The notes below the pieces were generated by a model. That model was not told where the DNA came from. It searched no databases and saw nothing but the letters and a program-made list of their open reading frames with translations. Positions 12,669 to 25,195 of a stretch of DNA of 64,000 nucleotides are shown here, piece by piece. The DNA comes from Megalonaias nervosa (Eukaryota; Mollusca; Bivalvia; Unionida; Unionidae), in NCBI GenBank assembly GCA_016617855.1, contig JAECUM010093677.1, forward strand, positions 30,918 to 94,917. The letters run 5' to 3'. Positions within the stretch are counted from its first letter, which is position 1; every line of letters begins with the position of its first letter. The translations under genes and the position numbers were made by a program.

Positions 12669-12934
12669 CATAGAATTATATTCTAATTCTAAATCCAATA
12701 CAGAATTTAATATTGACTAGAGAGAGAGAGAAAAAAGGAAAGTATTTAATATAGAAATTTTAATAGTAAATTTCAAGTAAGTTAATATTACGTTTGAGAA
12801 AAGTAGCATTTGTCCTGCCTTATATACCTGTTGAGGCCCTTATTGAATGTATTTGAGTAGACAATAATTAAAATTGTTATTATTCCGCTAAGTATATTTC
12901 AGAAACAGTTACACCTGTTAGAGCACTTTTCAAA

Positions 12935-13072
12935 GAGATCAATTGGCCGGCGAGCTATTGTTCTCACGATCAATTGACCGGCGAGCAGTACATTCCGCGA
13001 GCAATTGTTATAGTGAGCAATTAACCACGAGCAATTGACCGGCGAGCAATTGTCGGCGAGTAATTGACAGTA
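12935..13072. repeat. CpG-bearing short repeat cluster (caattg / ccggcgag)
   Basis: The modules caattg(a/g)ccggcgag and gcgagcaattg recur about eight times within 140 bp, with irregular spacing. The patch is richer in G, C and CpG than everything around it. Confidence 0.75.
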
Positions 13073-13101
13073 AATCAAATTTCCTGGGCCTGTTATATAA
13101 T

Positions 13102-13424
13102 AACCTTGCAAGGAATATAAATCAGTAAGGACTGTTCCATTGAAACATAGATGATACCCAGGGAAATTATACAAATCAGTGAGGGCTGTTCCATTTAAAC
13201 GTACATGCTACCCAGGGAAGGAATATAAATCAGTGAGGGCTGTTCCATTTAAACATACATGCTACCCAGGGCAGGTATTTTTTTTAAATATATGGCAAGG
13301 TACTATGATTACTCAGAGTTCAGATGAAAATAATACAAAATTCAAAATTATCTGTGGGGGGCTACTTCACACTAAAAGTGTCTTCCCTGGGTCCCAAGTA
13401 TATTTTACTGGAACAGCCCAGAAG
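13102..13424. repeat. 54-bp array with an inverted extra copy (foldback)
   Basis: Three direct units of about 54 bp (aaggaatataaatcagtgag, ggctgttccatttaaac, gctacccaggg) span 13110-13275. Downstream, 13386-13424 carries the same module inverted (ccctgggtcccaagtatatt, then actggaacagccca). The inverted copy could pair with the array. Confidence 0.7.
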
Positions 13425-13676
13425 ATCAAAATAAACTCAATAATCACCATTTAAAGGTATGTGTGATAAAATTCTTGGAAACTGGGTTCCCCCACTTTTT
13501 CAAATTATAATATCCAGCTTTTTTTGCTGGATGAAATGTGTTTTTTTTATGGTTCACCTATTAACCGTCCTAGATAGAGTTTTAAAAAAAACCATTGTAG
13601 TTTAGAAAACATGCATTTTAAAATCAAAAACAGTTTCTATGTTGAGACATAATCTAATTAAGCATATGACCATGTA
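13425..13676. other. Spacer between two arrays
   Basis: AT-rich, with short T runs. No gene or repeat is visible. Confidence 0.4.
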
Positions 13677-14216
13677 CTAAACCGCAGGATGTATCACTAG
13701 AATCAAGTATTGAAATTTATATAAATGCATGTACTAAACCACAGGATGTATCACTAGAATCAAGTATTGAAATTTATATAAATGCATGTACTAAACCACA
13801 GGATGTATCACTAGAATCAAGTATTGAAATTTATATAAATGCATGCACTAAACCACAGGATGTATCACTAGAATCAAGTATTGAAATTTATATAAATGCA
13901 TGTACTAAACCACAGGATGTATCACTAGAATCAAGTGTTGAAATTTATATAAATGCATGTACTAAACCACAGGATGTATCACTAGAATCAAGTATTGAAA
14001 TTTATATAAATGCATGATGTACTAAACCACAGGATGTATCACTAGAATCAAGTACTAAAATTTATATAAATGCATGTACTAAACCACAGGATGTATCACT
14101 AGAATCAAGTATTATTATTGAAATTAATGTAAATGCATGTACTAAATCAAGTATTACTATTGAAATTTATATAAATGCATGTGCTAAACAACAGGATGTA
14201 TCACTAGAATCAAGTA
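13677..14216. repeat. Minisatellite, 57-bp unit, about 9 copies (left part)
   Basis: Unit is catgtactaaaccacaggat, then gtatcactagaatcaagtat and tgaaatttatataaatg. Most copies are nearly identical. Late copies carry a small expansion (attactattg). The array is interrupted at 14215 by a DNA transposon and resumes at 15878. Confidence 0.93.
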
Positions 14217-15877
14217 CAGTAAAACCTGTTATGAGACCACCCCTTCTGCCAACAAAAACTGGTCTCTCAAGACGGGTGGTCTTTCATAGCAGGTTTGTAC
14301 AAAAATACGTTTTCAAGGTCCAGTTTCAGAACAATTTCAAGAAAAATAACCACAATCACTGTACATATATTCTATTCTTTATTAGTAGTTGTTGCTAAAA
14401 ATTTGTATGCATTCATCTAAAAACAAAATTATATTGTAATAAAGATATACTTCTATCATCAAACATGAAATCACATTTACATTTGAAGATCACATATTTT
14501 AGCATATGAAATTGTTTCTGAATTATTCATTTTCCTTTATAACAACCTAAATTTGTTTTACCAACGTTTAAACCGCTTTTTTGCAAGTGGTCTGCACTTT
14601 TTTCACTTCTTTCAGTTACAGTAATTATTCTCTCCAGCATTAAAATTTGTCTCTTTTTAGTTGGAGGTTCGTCCATTGTTATTAAAATTCTAGGTGTTAA
14701 AATTATTAGTGCTCAGTTGTAATATCGAACGTAAAGACGGTGTCTGTGGGAAAATAATGAAAAATCTATACATGTGCATTGCATATCTAACAATTAAAAA
14801 AAAAACAAATTAAAAAAAAAAAAACAAACGAACGATTATCTCATCCAGAAACAGGACCATTTACTCAGTGACAAAAGTGAACCGCTTCATTAAAAGATGA
14901 CATACAGGGATTAACTCTGTAAGCAAAGTGTGTAACCCGGTCGCAGCAACTTGAATAGACGACAGCTTTGTGATTCGGATGGGGGGGGGGGGGAACAAAC
15001 ATCACAAGTCTTCAGCACTATCAATCGAATCCCGCAAATGATTCTCTCTTGCTGGTTTAATAGACAATGACCTTATTCACCCCCGGCAATGCCGATTAAC
15101 TCGAGACAAACAATATGCGCGGCCACTTCGTCAACTTTGGCACTTCAACGACATTTCATGACATGTACATTAGCCTGGTTTACGGACTGTACCATCTATC
15201 ACCGGTAGCAACAATCCTTTTGTTTTTAATTATTCCTTTTATGTTTGTTTTTGATCAGAACAATCTATACTAATCAAGCGGTCGTTGTAATAACTGATTA
15301 CATAAAGGTCACTGGTGTCTGTCTGTTCTCGCGATACAGTCGTCATAGGGATGCCAGGTCCTACAACGGCTGGGAAGCAAGTTAAGTTAGGGAATAATTA
15401 ATCTGGTTCCCTGGTGTGTATGCTTTCTGGGTTCCTCACCCCAATACGAATAACGGAGAACAACACAGGGAGCATACGAAGCAGGGAACCAGGCTAGGAA
15501 GCAATCTATATATACTTTAGTCTGGTTTACGACATAAATTTTAATCACTATAACCCTAGCTTAGGAAAAGTCAGAGATCGGTAGCCAGCCTATTTTTTAT
15601 TTTTATTTTTTTTTATAGTTAGAACGGTATGAGCGGTCGTTCTTACAGGGATTAAATAAAGGTTGGTGGAGTTTATCCTCGTTTTTTTGTGATGCGGTCG
15701 TTCATAGCAGTGTCGAAATGCATATTCTGCCAAGAAATCGCGGTCGCTGGTCGCGTTCAACAGGTGGTCGCTCATAGCAGAGCGTTTATATAATAAAATC
15801 GATCCGTGCATTACGATTGTGGTCGTACATGACAGGTGGTCGCTCATAGCAGAGGTCGCTCATGACAGGTTCTACTG
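14217..15877. mobile_element. Non-autonomous Tigger/pogo-like DNA transposon
   Basis: 1661 bp. Ends are inverted: left cagtaaaacctgttatgag, right end complement cagtagaacctgtcatgag (16 or 17 of 19 bases match). The target TA is duplicated at 14215-14216 and 15878-15879. TA target sites and CAGTA-type termini fit the pogo/Tigger branch of Tc1/mariner. Sub-terminal copies of ggtggtc(g/t)(c/t)tcatagcag add internal repeats on both sides. No transposase ORF of useful length is present, so this copy is non-autonomous. Composition is less AT-rich and richer in CpG than the flanks. Confidence 0.85.
15397..15502. repeat. Inverted repeat inside the Tigger-like element
   Basis: ctggttccctggtgtgtatg near 15404 is matched in reverse by catacgaagcagggaaccag near 15474. 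The arms are about 22 bp with a ~50-bp spacer. It may be a small nested insertion or a hairpin of the element itself. Confidence 0.6.
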
Positions 15878-15912
15878 TATTACTATTGAAATTTATATAA
15901 ATACATGTAGTC
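15878..15912. repeat. 57-bp minisatellite, continuation after the transposon
   Basis: Reads tattactattgaaatttata and taaatacatgta, matching the expanded late unit of the left part. Joining the two sides at one TA restores an uninterrupted unit. Confidence 0.85.
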
Positions 15913-16010
15913 GATTTCAATTTACATAAGTAAAATGTTAATTTTACTCGAACTGCATATGTTGGAATGAATCCATTTGTTTTCACTATAGTCTTACTAA
16001 ATATACACTG

Positions 16011-16119
16011 GCACCTGATGCAAGCTTGATACTAGAAGGGTTTGAAACCTGCCATCTTCCAAACAAAGATATTAATTCCTGATCAGAACCCATTCTAGGA
16101 TCAAGTTTGCATCAGGTGT
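16011..16119. repeat. Hairpin element with ~26-bp inverted arms
   Basis: cacctgatgcaagcttgata (16012 on) and its near-perfect inverse ending at 16118 flank a ~55-bp centre. It resembles a tiny foldback or MITE. No target duplication is obvious. Confidence 0.75.
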
Positions 16120-16689
16120 AACAAAGGAAAATTTGTTTTCCTTGTGACATGTTCTGGGCTGACAGATATGCAAAAGAATTTGAGGATTGACATGTGCTAC
16201 ATGCTGTGCACTGTTGAGCTTCAGAAATTGTAATGGGTGTTATTGTTTGCATTGCACATGTATTCTCATGGTGCGAGTCTGGCCCAGGGTTGAAAAGATG
16301 TAAAGTTTCACTCAGCACTATCAGGGCAAGTGGTTTTCCTGAGCCCTGCTTATGCTTGGTTGGTACCCTACCATCTACCTTCAGTGTAGTCTGACTATGG
16401 ACTATATTTAATGCAGTCATTGTCAAGAACACCAAGGGCATCATGGGATATGCGATTAAAAGTTGCCCTAAATGGTGGATTTCTTTGTATTTAGCTAGGT
16501 TTGATAGTAAAATTCACCACAAATACATAACACCTTGTTTCCAGTGTAAACTACCAAATAATAAGCAAACATTTATAACAATACAAACTGTAGAGATTTT
16601 TATTATTCATCAAATATACAATCTTAGATGTGCAAGAAATATACAGAATTTGCTTTAGTGGCATGGCTTTTTATTGATCAAAATGTGCT
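16120..16689. other. Intergenic, nothing recognised
   Basis: A 110-codon ORF on the - strand (16112-16444) has a normal composition but no recognisable family or splice structure; I do not call it a gene. Confidence 0.35.
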
Positions 16690-16920
16690 ATTATGAAATA
16701 TCCAGAACTTGTCCCAATGGCATAGTTTGCATAGATTGAATGTGCCATTGTGAAATCTGTAGAACTAGTCCCAATGGCATAGTTTGCATGAATCAAATGT
16801 GCCATCATGAAATATCCAGAACATTTCCCAGTTTGCATTGACTGACTGTGCCATATTGAAATATCCAGAACTTTTCCCAATGGCATAGTTTGCATTGATC
16901 GAATGTGCCATCAAGAAACA
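16690..16920. repeat. Minisatellite, ~57-bp unit, about 4 copies
   Basis: Unit combines cccaatggcatagtttgcat, a(t/a)tgaatgtgccat and aaatatccagaac. The third copy carries a deletion. Confidence 0.8.
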
Positions 16921-18430
16921 CTGATAACAGCATGAACAATATGCTAAAAAAAACTGGACTAAACTTCTTAAAATTGTTTTATGTGATCTGAATGCAATAA
17001 AAATGTCATTATGCATTTTGAGTCAATTGGCTGATTAAAATTCATAAATACACTGCCTACCTAGAACTTGATGCATTCACATGTACAATACACAGACAGC
17101 CTGTTGAGGGTAACCTAACAGTTTCAAATGTGTACTCATTTATAAGGAAAGTTTGGTACTGAATAAACATATTTATTCTTATTTCCACTGGTCAGAAAGG
17201 GCCATCTGAGTAGGCTGGGATGTATTTAGCATGGAAGAATCTGTATGGTCATGAATACAAATACCTTACTTGACCCTTGTTAGCAATGCAAAAAATGTAG
17301 GTCACTGTGATCATTGGTTGTAAGGTTGCAGTATTAATAGAGATGCATCCAGTTGTCAAGTTTCATGATCAGAACATAAATGGCACCCAATTAAGGAACA
17401 TTAAACACTAAATTTTAACAAATTCACTGAAGCATGAAATATAGGTCAGAGAGACCTCTTTTGCAATAATGGTGTGGTACTTATCTATCTGCATTTCACA
17501 CATATGTTCATGATTCTAAGAGGGACAGTATGCAAATAGTGTGCCAAAAACTTGTTTCGCCATGTTTGAAAATCAAAATCTTAACCAAAACCAGTAAACA
17601 ACATGATGAGCTTGTTATGTTGTGTAAGGATGTGGCACTAAAAGAGACATATATAATCATATGTTTCATATACTCTAGCATAAGAAATGCCTGAGAAATA
17701 AACATCAAACTTTAAAGTTGGTGAATCATAAACTATGGCCTATGATGCAAATAGCCTATTTGGTCATGAGCTAAATGCAAAACATTACCTAAATATAAAA
17801 TTTAAAAATTGAAAACTTTCAATGTCATGTTAGCATAAATATATTTCACAGTAAATAATGGTTATAATGCATTGATGTTCATTAAAGTTTTCTTGAAGAA
17901 TTCCAGTTATTGACTGTTGGACGGACAGGATTACTGTAAGGTTCATCATGTAGTCATCAAATTAGCCTGTTTGCTATCAACATTAGCAGGTGCTGGTTGG
18001 AGATGTACTAGTATTGAATAAGCAATATTCAGTATTTCTTCAAAGATAAGACCAGGTGGCCAGCCTAAAAAATGTCAAAAAGGGGTGGGTGGGCTTATTA
18101 TCCAACAAGATATCCTAAGTAAATCTTTGCCAAACTTTATAACAAATGGGGGACAGACGTGTCATCTCAAGTTTTTCTCTTACTCTCTGTCAAACCTTCA
18201 AGGTACATAGAGCCAATGACTATCGAATTTTGCATGAAAAACCCAATAGTGACAAACATAAAACAGGATATGCTGAAATAATACTTTATTATTTGAGGTA
18301 AAATATGAAATAAATACATAGACTGCTCTAATCTTCACAAAACTGTCCCAAGGCAAATGTTACCAATAATAATCTCCATCTTGGATTTAAATTGGTTATT
18401 AAATGCATTTCAAATACTAAAAGTACTTCC
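16921..18430. other. Intergenic, nothing recognised
   Basis: AT-rich sequence without supported coding or RNA features. Confidence 0.4.
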
Positions 18431-18435
18431 TTCTA

Positions 18436-18650
18436 AGCCAAATTCAACTGCAAAACTACACAGACCAAGATCTGTCACATAATGCTCAAGCAGTTCTATG
18501 CAGTTTTGTTAGGAGCAATGAGTAGAACAGCAGATCAAGGTCTATGTAGTGGGCTGGACTTATAGGTGAGTATATATGGTACATTTGAAATCTTGTGATT
18601 TGTAGTGGGTTGGACTTATAGGTGAGTATATATGGCACATTTGAATCTTG
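18436..18650. mobile_element. MITE-like dispersed repeat, copy 3, with a duplicated end
   Basis: Contains cacagaccaagatctgtcac, gttaggagcaatgagtagaa and the right end ggacttataggtgagtatat. The last ~55 bp (gtagtgggctggacttatag ... tatggtacatttgaa) is repeated once more in tandem. Confidence 0.5.
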
Positions 18651-20900
18651 TGAATGTCACAGAAATATAAGAATAGAAGTTTTTATTTTGCAGTTAAAAT
18701 TTTTATTTTAGTAAGACTTGTCTACAATTAATTTTATTCATATACTTTGTTCAAAATGTAAAGTAATGTAGAACTGCATTTTCCTTCTCTTTTTGTAACC
18801 CAAGAAGAACATCAATAACTCCACTGATTTTATTTTATGTACTGTAGCATTATCCTGTAATCCATTCTTACAACTACCATTTAGTTAGGGGTTCGGGGAT
18901 GAGGTAGGTGAGAAACTTACAATCCATCCCTTTGCTGCATTTTTTCTGTCTATTATTCCACTCCTTCAGAATTTAGATAACCCAAATCATCCATTTAAAT
19001 AATATGTCAAGAAAGAAATCACAACCACTGCAGCTCTAAAGTCAGATGCCAGGCTTACCCCCAACACACACACCAACCTAAGGAGATATGAATGGAAGTA
19101 ATATGTTGGTACATCCAGGTCCTTGTATGTAGGAAGGACAATATGACTCACTAAATGGCTTACTTTTATGATTTAATGAACAATTATTTAAATATTACAA
19201 TCTGGAAATATTATATGAATAAACAGCAACGATGGAAATTTATAAGTATTTTAAAAGGACAATGCTCCATCGTTCCAGTACCTATGAAAAACAGGAAATA
19301 TGTCAAAAATATGAAATCACAGAAAGTACATTACTATACGGACTGTCTGAATATACAAGGAATTGCCCACACAATCGATACATCTCACAAAATCTATACA
19401 TCAAGACATATTTTCAGAAGTATTCACAAAATGTAATGCATGATCTTTCCATGAACTAATGAATGAAGTAAAATCTAAACAACACAAGGTCTCTTGATCG
19501 ACGACAATGTAAAGTAGTAAAGAATTACAACAGGCCTCTTTCTTTCATGTCCAGTTTCAGCCAGTTTTGTATTTTGTTTACAGATGCTAAATTCTGTGGA
19601 TAAGCAAACACAGAGCTCTATCATTTTTGGGGAGGTACAGTTATTGTATTGCTCTGCTACCAAGGCAAGAAGTACATTGCTTTTGGAATGATTTTCAGCT
19701 TCTTGGAGGTATATGAACTCAAAACCCATATAAGCAATGACACTTGATTGGTAGAAGTGAAACACCAACTTACTGGTACAGCATTAAATTATTTTCTCAT
19801 GTCAGCATAAATGGGGCATGCAGGTGACAGTTTTTAACAGTAGTTTCAGTTGGCTAAGAAGGCATCAACCACAGTCTGACACAACAACTTTCTGGTACAG
19901 CAGTAGATTTATTTCTCCCATCTGTGTAGAAGAGGCATATCAATTACAGAATCAAACTGTTACATATTTATGAGACCATGCTTTGTCAATCTATATTGTG
20001 CAATTGGAATTTCAAAAGGTCTAATTTATTACAATTCTTAATATGCTTAGATTTACCCTACATGAAAATGCCAATAACTCAAATTTTTGTTCAAGGGAGG
20101 TTTCAGATTGCACTAACTTGTCCAATTAGAGGTATCACACACCTATTTTAATTCATTTTATGTTGTTACATATTACATTTTTTATAAAAATCCTGTCACA
20201 TACCAGTGTGATGATAAAGTGGTAGAGTAGTAAAACTATCTACCAATGCATGAACCAATTTCAAAGCAATTTGCATCATTCTAGGCTTTTTGGCATGCTA
20301 GGGGGAAGAAAAGCCAAGTACTTTACATTTTGTCAGCCAGGTTTTGTTGGTCACCAGTAAACCACATTGTGTTAAAAGTGCAGGTATATGACTAGAACTA
20401 TGCTACATGCTCTGTGCAAAATTTTCTATTTGAGTGGCAGTGTAGTCCATTGATGTAGTTCATGAAATATCACATGGATTTCCTTAGTAAATTAATCCGA
20501 CAAAGCTCAACAATGACAAGACAAAAAAACCCACTGAAATAAAAACCTTTAAGTTATACTGCACCTTCTCAACATAAAAAGGGAATATTCATGCTTCAAA
20601 CAAATTACCTGGCCCATCTCCTGCCACCTGTTGCTCAATACATTTTGTACAAAGTTTCTTACAATGACCTTAATATAGTGGAGTTTTCTAGCTTTTTGGA
20701 AAGGTAATGCATGTATCTGTTATTCTTTGACCACACCTATTGTTCAGTAATTATATCCCAGAAATGATGCTTATTTAAGAGCTGTGCCATTTCAACAAAT
20801 ACACATCAGCAAGAAATGTAATAGGTTTGACAGACTTTGCCAAAAATGTTTATCATGCATGCTAAATTCTGCATCAGAGTCTATTTTAAATAGTAGTATC
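18651..20900. other. Intergenic, nothing recognised
   Basis: No convincing exons, RNA genes or repeats. Several 60-100-codon ORFs are present on both strands with no recognisable family. Confidence 0.35.
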
Positions 20901-20905
20901 AACAT

Positions 20906-21036
20906 GAAGAAACAACACTGCAACAAAGACCCAAAACTAACACTGTAGCAAACACCCAAAATGAACACTGTAGCAAACACCCAAAAATAACACTGTAGCA
21001 AACACCCAAAACTAACACTATAGCAAACACCCAAAA
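20906..21036. repeat. Minisatellite, ~26-bp unit, about 5 copies
   Basis: Unit is aacactgtagcaaacaccca plus aaa and one to three variable bases. Confidence 0.85.
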
Positions 21037-21124
21037 CAACAGTTAGGAATTTTGCCTGCCAAAAATATGCTACATCATCATTGTTGAGTGAACTTAGTGT
21101 GAACATGTAAATTCCACATGTGGT

Positions 21125-21250
21125 ATTAGATCAGGGTTTCTGTTGTTCTTTCTACTAATTGATCCTAACAAACTGTATATGCCAAGATCTGCCAGCACAT
21201 TATGAATGTACATGACAGGCTCATCCACAGACCTTTAACCTTGCAAATGT
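21125..21250. mobile_element. MITE-like dispersed repeat, copy 4 (partial)
   Basis: Shares gatcagggtttctgttgttc, ctactaattgatcctaacaa and ccaagatctgccagcacatt with the other copies. The ends are lost. Confidence 0.4.
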
Positions 21251-21569
21251 TTAGAGTAACTGAACAGTTCATGTGTGCTTATACTTCTATATAAACAATA
21301 CCTTTTCTCTACCATATGGGTCACTTGTAATAAATATCTAGGTGACTTGGCTTTTGCAAGATTGATAACATTTGGTAATGTAAAATATCATGTTAAGTAC
21401 CTGAAAACTGACATGACCATTTGTGTCATGTGTCATGTTACACCTGTGTCATGTTACAGCATTTACGTTATTTATTTATATGAGCTTTCCCAACAAAAAA
21501 GAAAAGGGACAGTACGAAATTTTTGTAGATCTTTCTTCTAATGAAGTTGATTGTATATGACATGAAAAC

Positions 21570-21845
21570 AGTTCATTCAAGGTTTCACTAATTTTATTTA
21601 TGGCACATCAGCATCATTAATTCAGTATTGAAAGGCCCATTTTTTGCAAAGATCCTTCATCAAATTTTGTCAAATTGTTTTGAGGAATATTTTGAGATAA
21701 AGTTGTTTGATTGTTTAAAACATGCTACATTTAATGGCAGATCTACATTATCTATACAAAAATTTAAAGCCCTTCATTCAGGGTCCTTTCTGTCTCCTTT
21801 GCTGAAAATGTGTTACCAATTTACAAATTTACAAGAAATGACTTT

Positions 21846-21894
<49 letters not shown>

Positions 21895-22045
21895 AGTAAC
21901 AGTAGCCATATTTGATAGCATATCGTAATTGCAAATCTGAACGACCTCCATGCCAGAATGTCCTGTGCCAATTTTACTTGAAACTGGTCTAATAGTTTTT
22001 GAGAAAATTAAAATAACATGCTGAAAGTGATGATGGACAACACAG
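21570..22045. repeat. Degenerate ~150-bp tandem repeat with TA microsatellite
   Basis: Two to three worn units share 'gccatatttgatagc', 'catcat', 'ccttcatgccag', 'ttgtcaaatt' and 'tttgagaaa'. The same family recurs at 23.76-24.45 kb. A TA microsatellite lies inside, at 21855-21889. Confidence 0.45.
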
Positions 22046-22221
22046 ACTGATATGTGGACATACCACAAGTTCACTTGGTCTTGCATTTAGATGAGGTAAA
22101 ATCTAGAAATAGTTAAAAAGACGAAGCATAAAATGACCATAATAATCATAAATTCAATAACTTACTTTGTGAGGTATATCATACCCATCAAATAAAAATT
22201 AGATTTTTGTTTTTGTCATGT

Positions 22222-22440
22222 ACCATATATACATGTACGTGAAAACTGTACAGACCAAGATCTGCCATGATTGCATGATGCACCAGCAGACCTTGGTATA
22301 TGCAGAGTTTTTTTAAAGATCTAATCAGTAGAACAAAGCACAGACCCTGATCATCCAGCAGATTATGTTATAGAAAATCTAGGTCTGTTGTTTGCACTTA
22401 GACCTGACTTTTATACATGACACAGAGTATATATGAAGTA
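22222..22440. mobile_element. MITE-like dispersed repeat, copy 5
   Basis: Left end taccatatatacatgtacgt; internal cagaccaagatctgccatga, ctaatcagtagaacaaagca and cagaccctgatcatccagc; right end acacagagtatatatgaa. The overall layout matches the copy at 25.4 kb. Confidence 0.5.
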
Positions 22441-22889
22441 AAGGACCTCAGTGCCTGGAACAGCTCATTTAGAACATTTCCAAAACCATATCATATTTCC
22501 ATGTACATATGAAAACTACCATCTTTTAGTGTCACTCTTGATATTCATTTTATGTTGGAAGATTTTAGATGTAATGGAAGGGTAACCAATAATGTAATGG
22601 AAGGCTAACCAATAAACATTTAATGCATTTAATTAACAAGAACAACAGTGCATTTTGTCCTTTCAATCAACTATCATAGTGTATATTATGGTCATGTACA
22701 AAATTTTAGAAACTCATTATGAAATTTTCATGTATTTCTTGCTTAGGCTTGCAGAATACATGATGCCTAAGTGTGCTGAGATTGCTCACCTAGCTGACAT
22801 CTGCCTATATAGCCAACTGCAAGAAATTGTACCCAGTGTTGAATATTGAATATGTTATGAATACCACTGCTGCATCTTCATCTCTGTTT

Positions 22890-23650
22890 GAAGGCACATT
22901 AGCACCATGTTTCCAATGATGAACGGCACATTAGCATCCTTTGTCTAGTAATAAATGGCACATTAGCATTCTTTGTCTAGTAGTGAATGGTACATTAGCA
23001 TCCTTTGTCTAGTAATAAATGGCACATTAGCATCCTTTATCTATTAATGAATGGCACATTAGCATCCTTTGTCTAGTAGTGAATGGTACATTAGCATCCT
23101 TTGTCTAGTAATGAATGGTACATTAGCATCCTTTGTCTAGTAATGAATGGCACATTAGCATCCTTTGTCTAGTAGTGAGTGGTACATTAGCATCCTTGTC
23201 TAGTAGTGAACGCTACATTAGCATCCTTTGTCTAATAATGAATGGCACATTAGCATCCTTGTCTAGTAGTGAACGCTACATTAGCATCCTTTGTCTAGTA
23301 ATGAATGGCACATTAGCATCCTTGCCTAGTAGTGAATGGCACATTAGCATCCTTTGTCTAGTAATAAATCCTTTGTCTAGTAATGAATGGTACATTTAGT
23401 AATGAATGGTACATTAGCATCCTTTGTCTAGTAATGAATGGTACATTAGCATCCTTTGTCTAGTAGTGAATGGTACATTAGCATCCTTGTCTAGTAGTGA
23501 ATGGTATATTAGCATCCTTGTCTAGTAGTGAATGGTACATTAGCATCCTTTGTCTAGTAATGAATCCTTTGTCTAGTAATATTCTGGTAATGAATGGCAC
23601 AACAGCATCATTTGTCCAATAATGAATGGCACAATAGCATTATTTGTCCA
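22890..23650. repeat. Minisatellite, 31-32-bp unit, about 23 copies
   Basis: Unit atgaatggcacattagcatc then ctttgtctagta. A 31-bp version lacking one T of ctttg alternates with the 32-bp form. Three rearranged units (around 23360-23400 and 23555-23590) mark internal deletions. Confidence 0.93.
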
Positions 23651-23754
23651 TTAAAAATGAAAGGTCCTTACACCATTATGCTTTCTGTCAAACTTTGTAA
23701 AATTCTGTTTAGCATTTTTTTTAGATAAATAGATAAAATTGTTTAATTATTTTT

Positions 23755-24450
23755 TTTCTATTTCTAGTAATGATGACCATATCTTATAGCAGATGGGCTT
23801 CATTTCTAAAGAGCTGAAAGACCTTCAGGCTAGAAGCTTTCCATCAATTTGCTATAAATCTACTAAGCAGTTATTGAAAAAATGGTTAATCAGCATCATA
23901 TGTTTATCATTGAAAGCTCTTCTTGCCAGGATACTTTGTCAAATTTGGTTCATTTGTTTTAAGCAGGTTGTGGGAAATCATTTAAAAGGATTTGTAATTA
24001 TTGTAACTTTGACCATATTTCATAGTGAATTGACATCATTTATAACTTAAAAGAAGTCTATGGAAGCATGATTTGTCTAAGTTTATTAAATTCTGTTGAG
24101 CAGAGTTTGAGAAGAAGCATGTCAAAGAATTTATCATGGCAGCCATGTTAGATGATGAGCAGCATAATTTGTACCAATTTGAAAGAACTCTTTATCATGT
24201 CCATGCAAGGTCATTTTTTCCCTTCAAATTGTTCAGATTGAACAAATGATATTTGGTAAGTCAGTTAGAAATGTTTCTATTTTTACTATGGTGGCAATAT
24301 TTGATGGTGAATCAATATCATTTGTGCCAACTAAAAACATTGGATTTTTTTTGTGATGACAGCTATAGCTGAAAGCCCTTCATGCCACAATGGTCTCTGC
24401 AAAGTTTGTTTGAAACTGGTCCAGTGTTTCTTGAAAAACTGCAAGCAGCC
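23755..24450. repeat. Degenerate ~150-200-bp tandem repeat
   Basis: About four worn units with the recurring order: gaccatatttcatagtgaat, catcattt, ccttcatgcca, ctttgtcaaatttg, and gagaagaa. Same family as 21.57-22.04 kb. Non-coding. Confidence 0.45.
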
Positions 24451-24711
24451 AATGTTAACTGACTCATGATGGCCAATGCATACTAGAGCATACATACCAG
24501 ATATTTGGCCTTATGGCCATTTGAGCTGAAAATTATTGAATTCATTTCACATCAGATGTCTGTTAATAATACACTAGAAGCCTCTAAATGTAGAGACCAA
24601 TATATATGCATCATTAACCTAAATTGAAATGTATCTGAAAGCCACAGATTGATGAGAATGATTTGTAAACACCATGCAAATATGTGACATATTTGATGTA
24701 CCAAACTGTTA

Positions 24712-24975
24712 AATTTGATAATATTATGAGAGTAAAGTAAAGATAATATTATGAGAGTAAAGTAATTTATTAACATTTTTTCACTGTGGTATAATTCAAA
24801 TGTAAACAAATTGTTCTAGACTGTAAACTGTAAGAGATATTAAGTTTTGATTTACACACTATGAGCTGATCACTATTATTGTGGAAAATGTTAGCATACA
24901 AAATTTTATGATAAATTTTACTCCAGGTATTATGTACTTATATGATAAATTTTACTCCAGGTATTATTATGTACT
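24712..24975. repeat. Two short tandem duplications
   Basis: gataatattatgagagtaaa occurs twice near 24716-24765, and atgataaattttactccagg occurs twice near 24908-24965. Confidence 0.8.
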
Positions 24976-25195
24976 ATGGCTTTTGTTAAAATATAACAAG
25001 TTTCAAAGCAATAAAATTTCATATTTTTATTTCAAATTCTTTCATCAATAAACAAAGTTTGAGTTCTAACTGCTTTAATGAAAAAATGGTTTCTATTCAA
25101 GTGAAATTATGCAATGGGGCATGTACTTTAGTACAACTTAAATTTACCCAAATTTTCAAATTAAACTGAAGCTATTACAATTATCCACTAATCAA

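Noticed and set aside
16112..16444. 110-codon - strand ORF as a host gene
   Set aside because: Normal composition, but no recognisable family, exon borders or neighbours supporting it; ORFs of this length are expected by chance in 64 kb.
22890..23650. CRISPR-like direct repeats
   Set aside because: The repeats are head-to-tail with no unique spacers, and the genome is eukaryotic.
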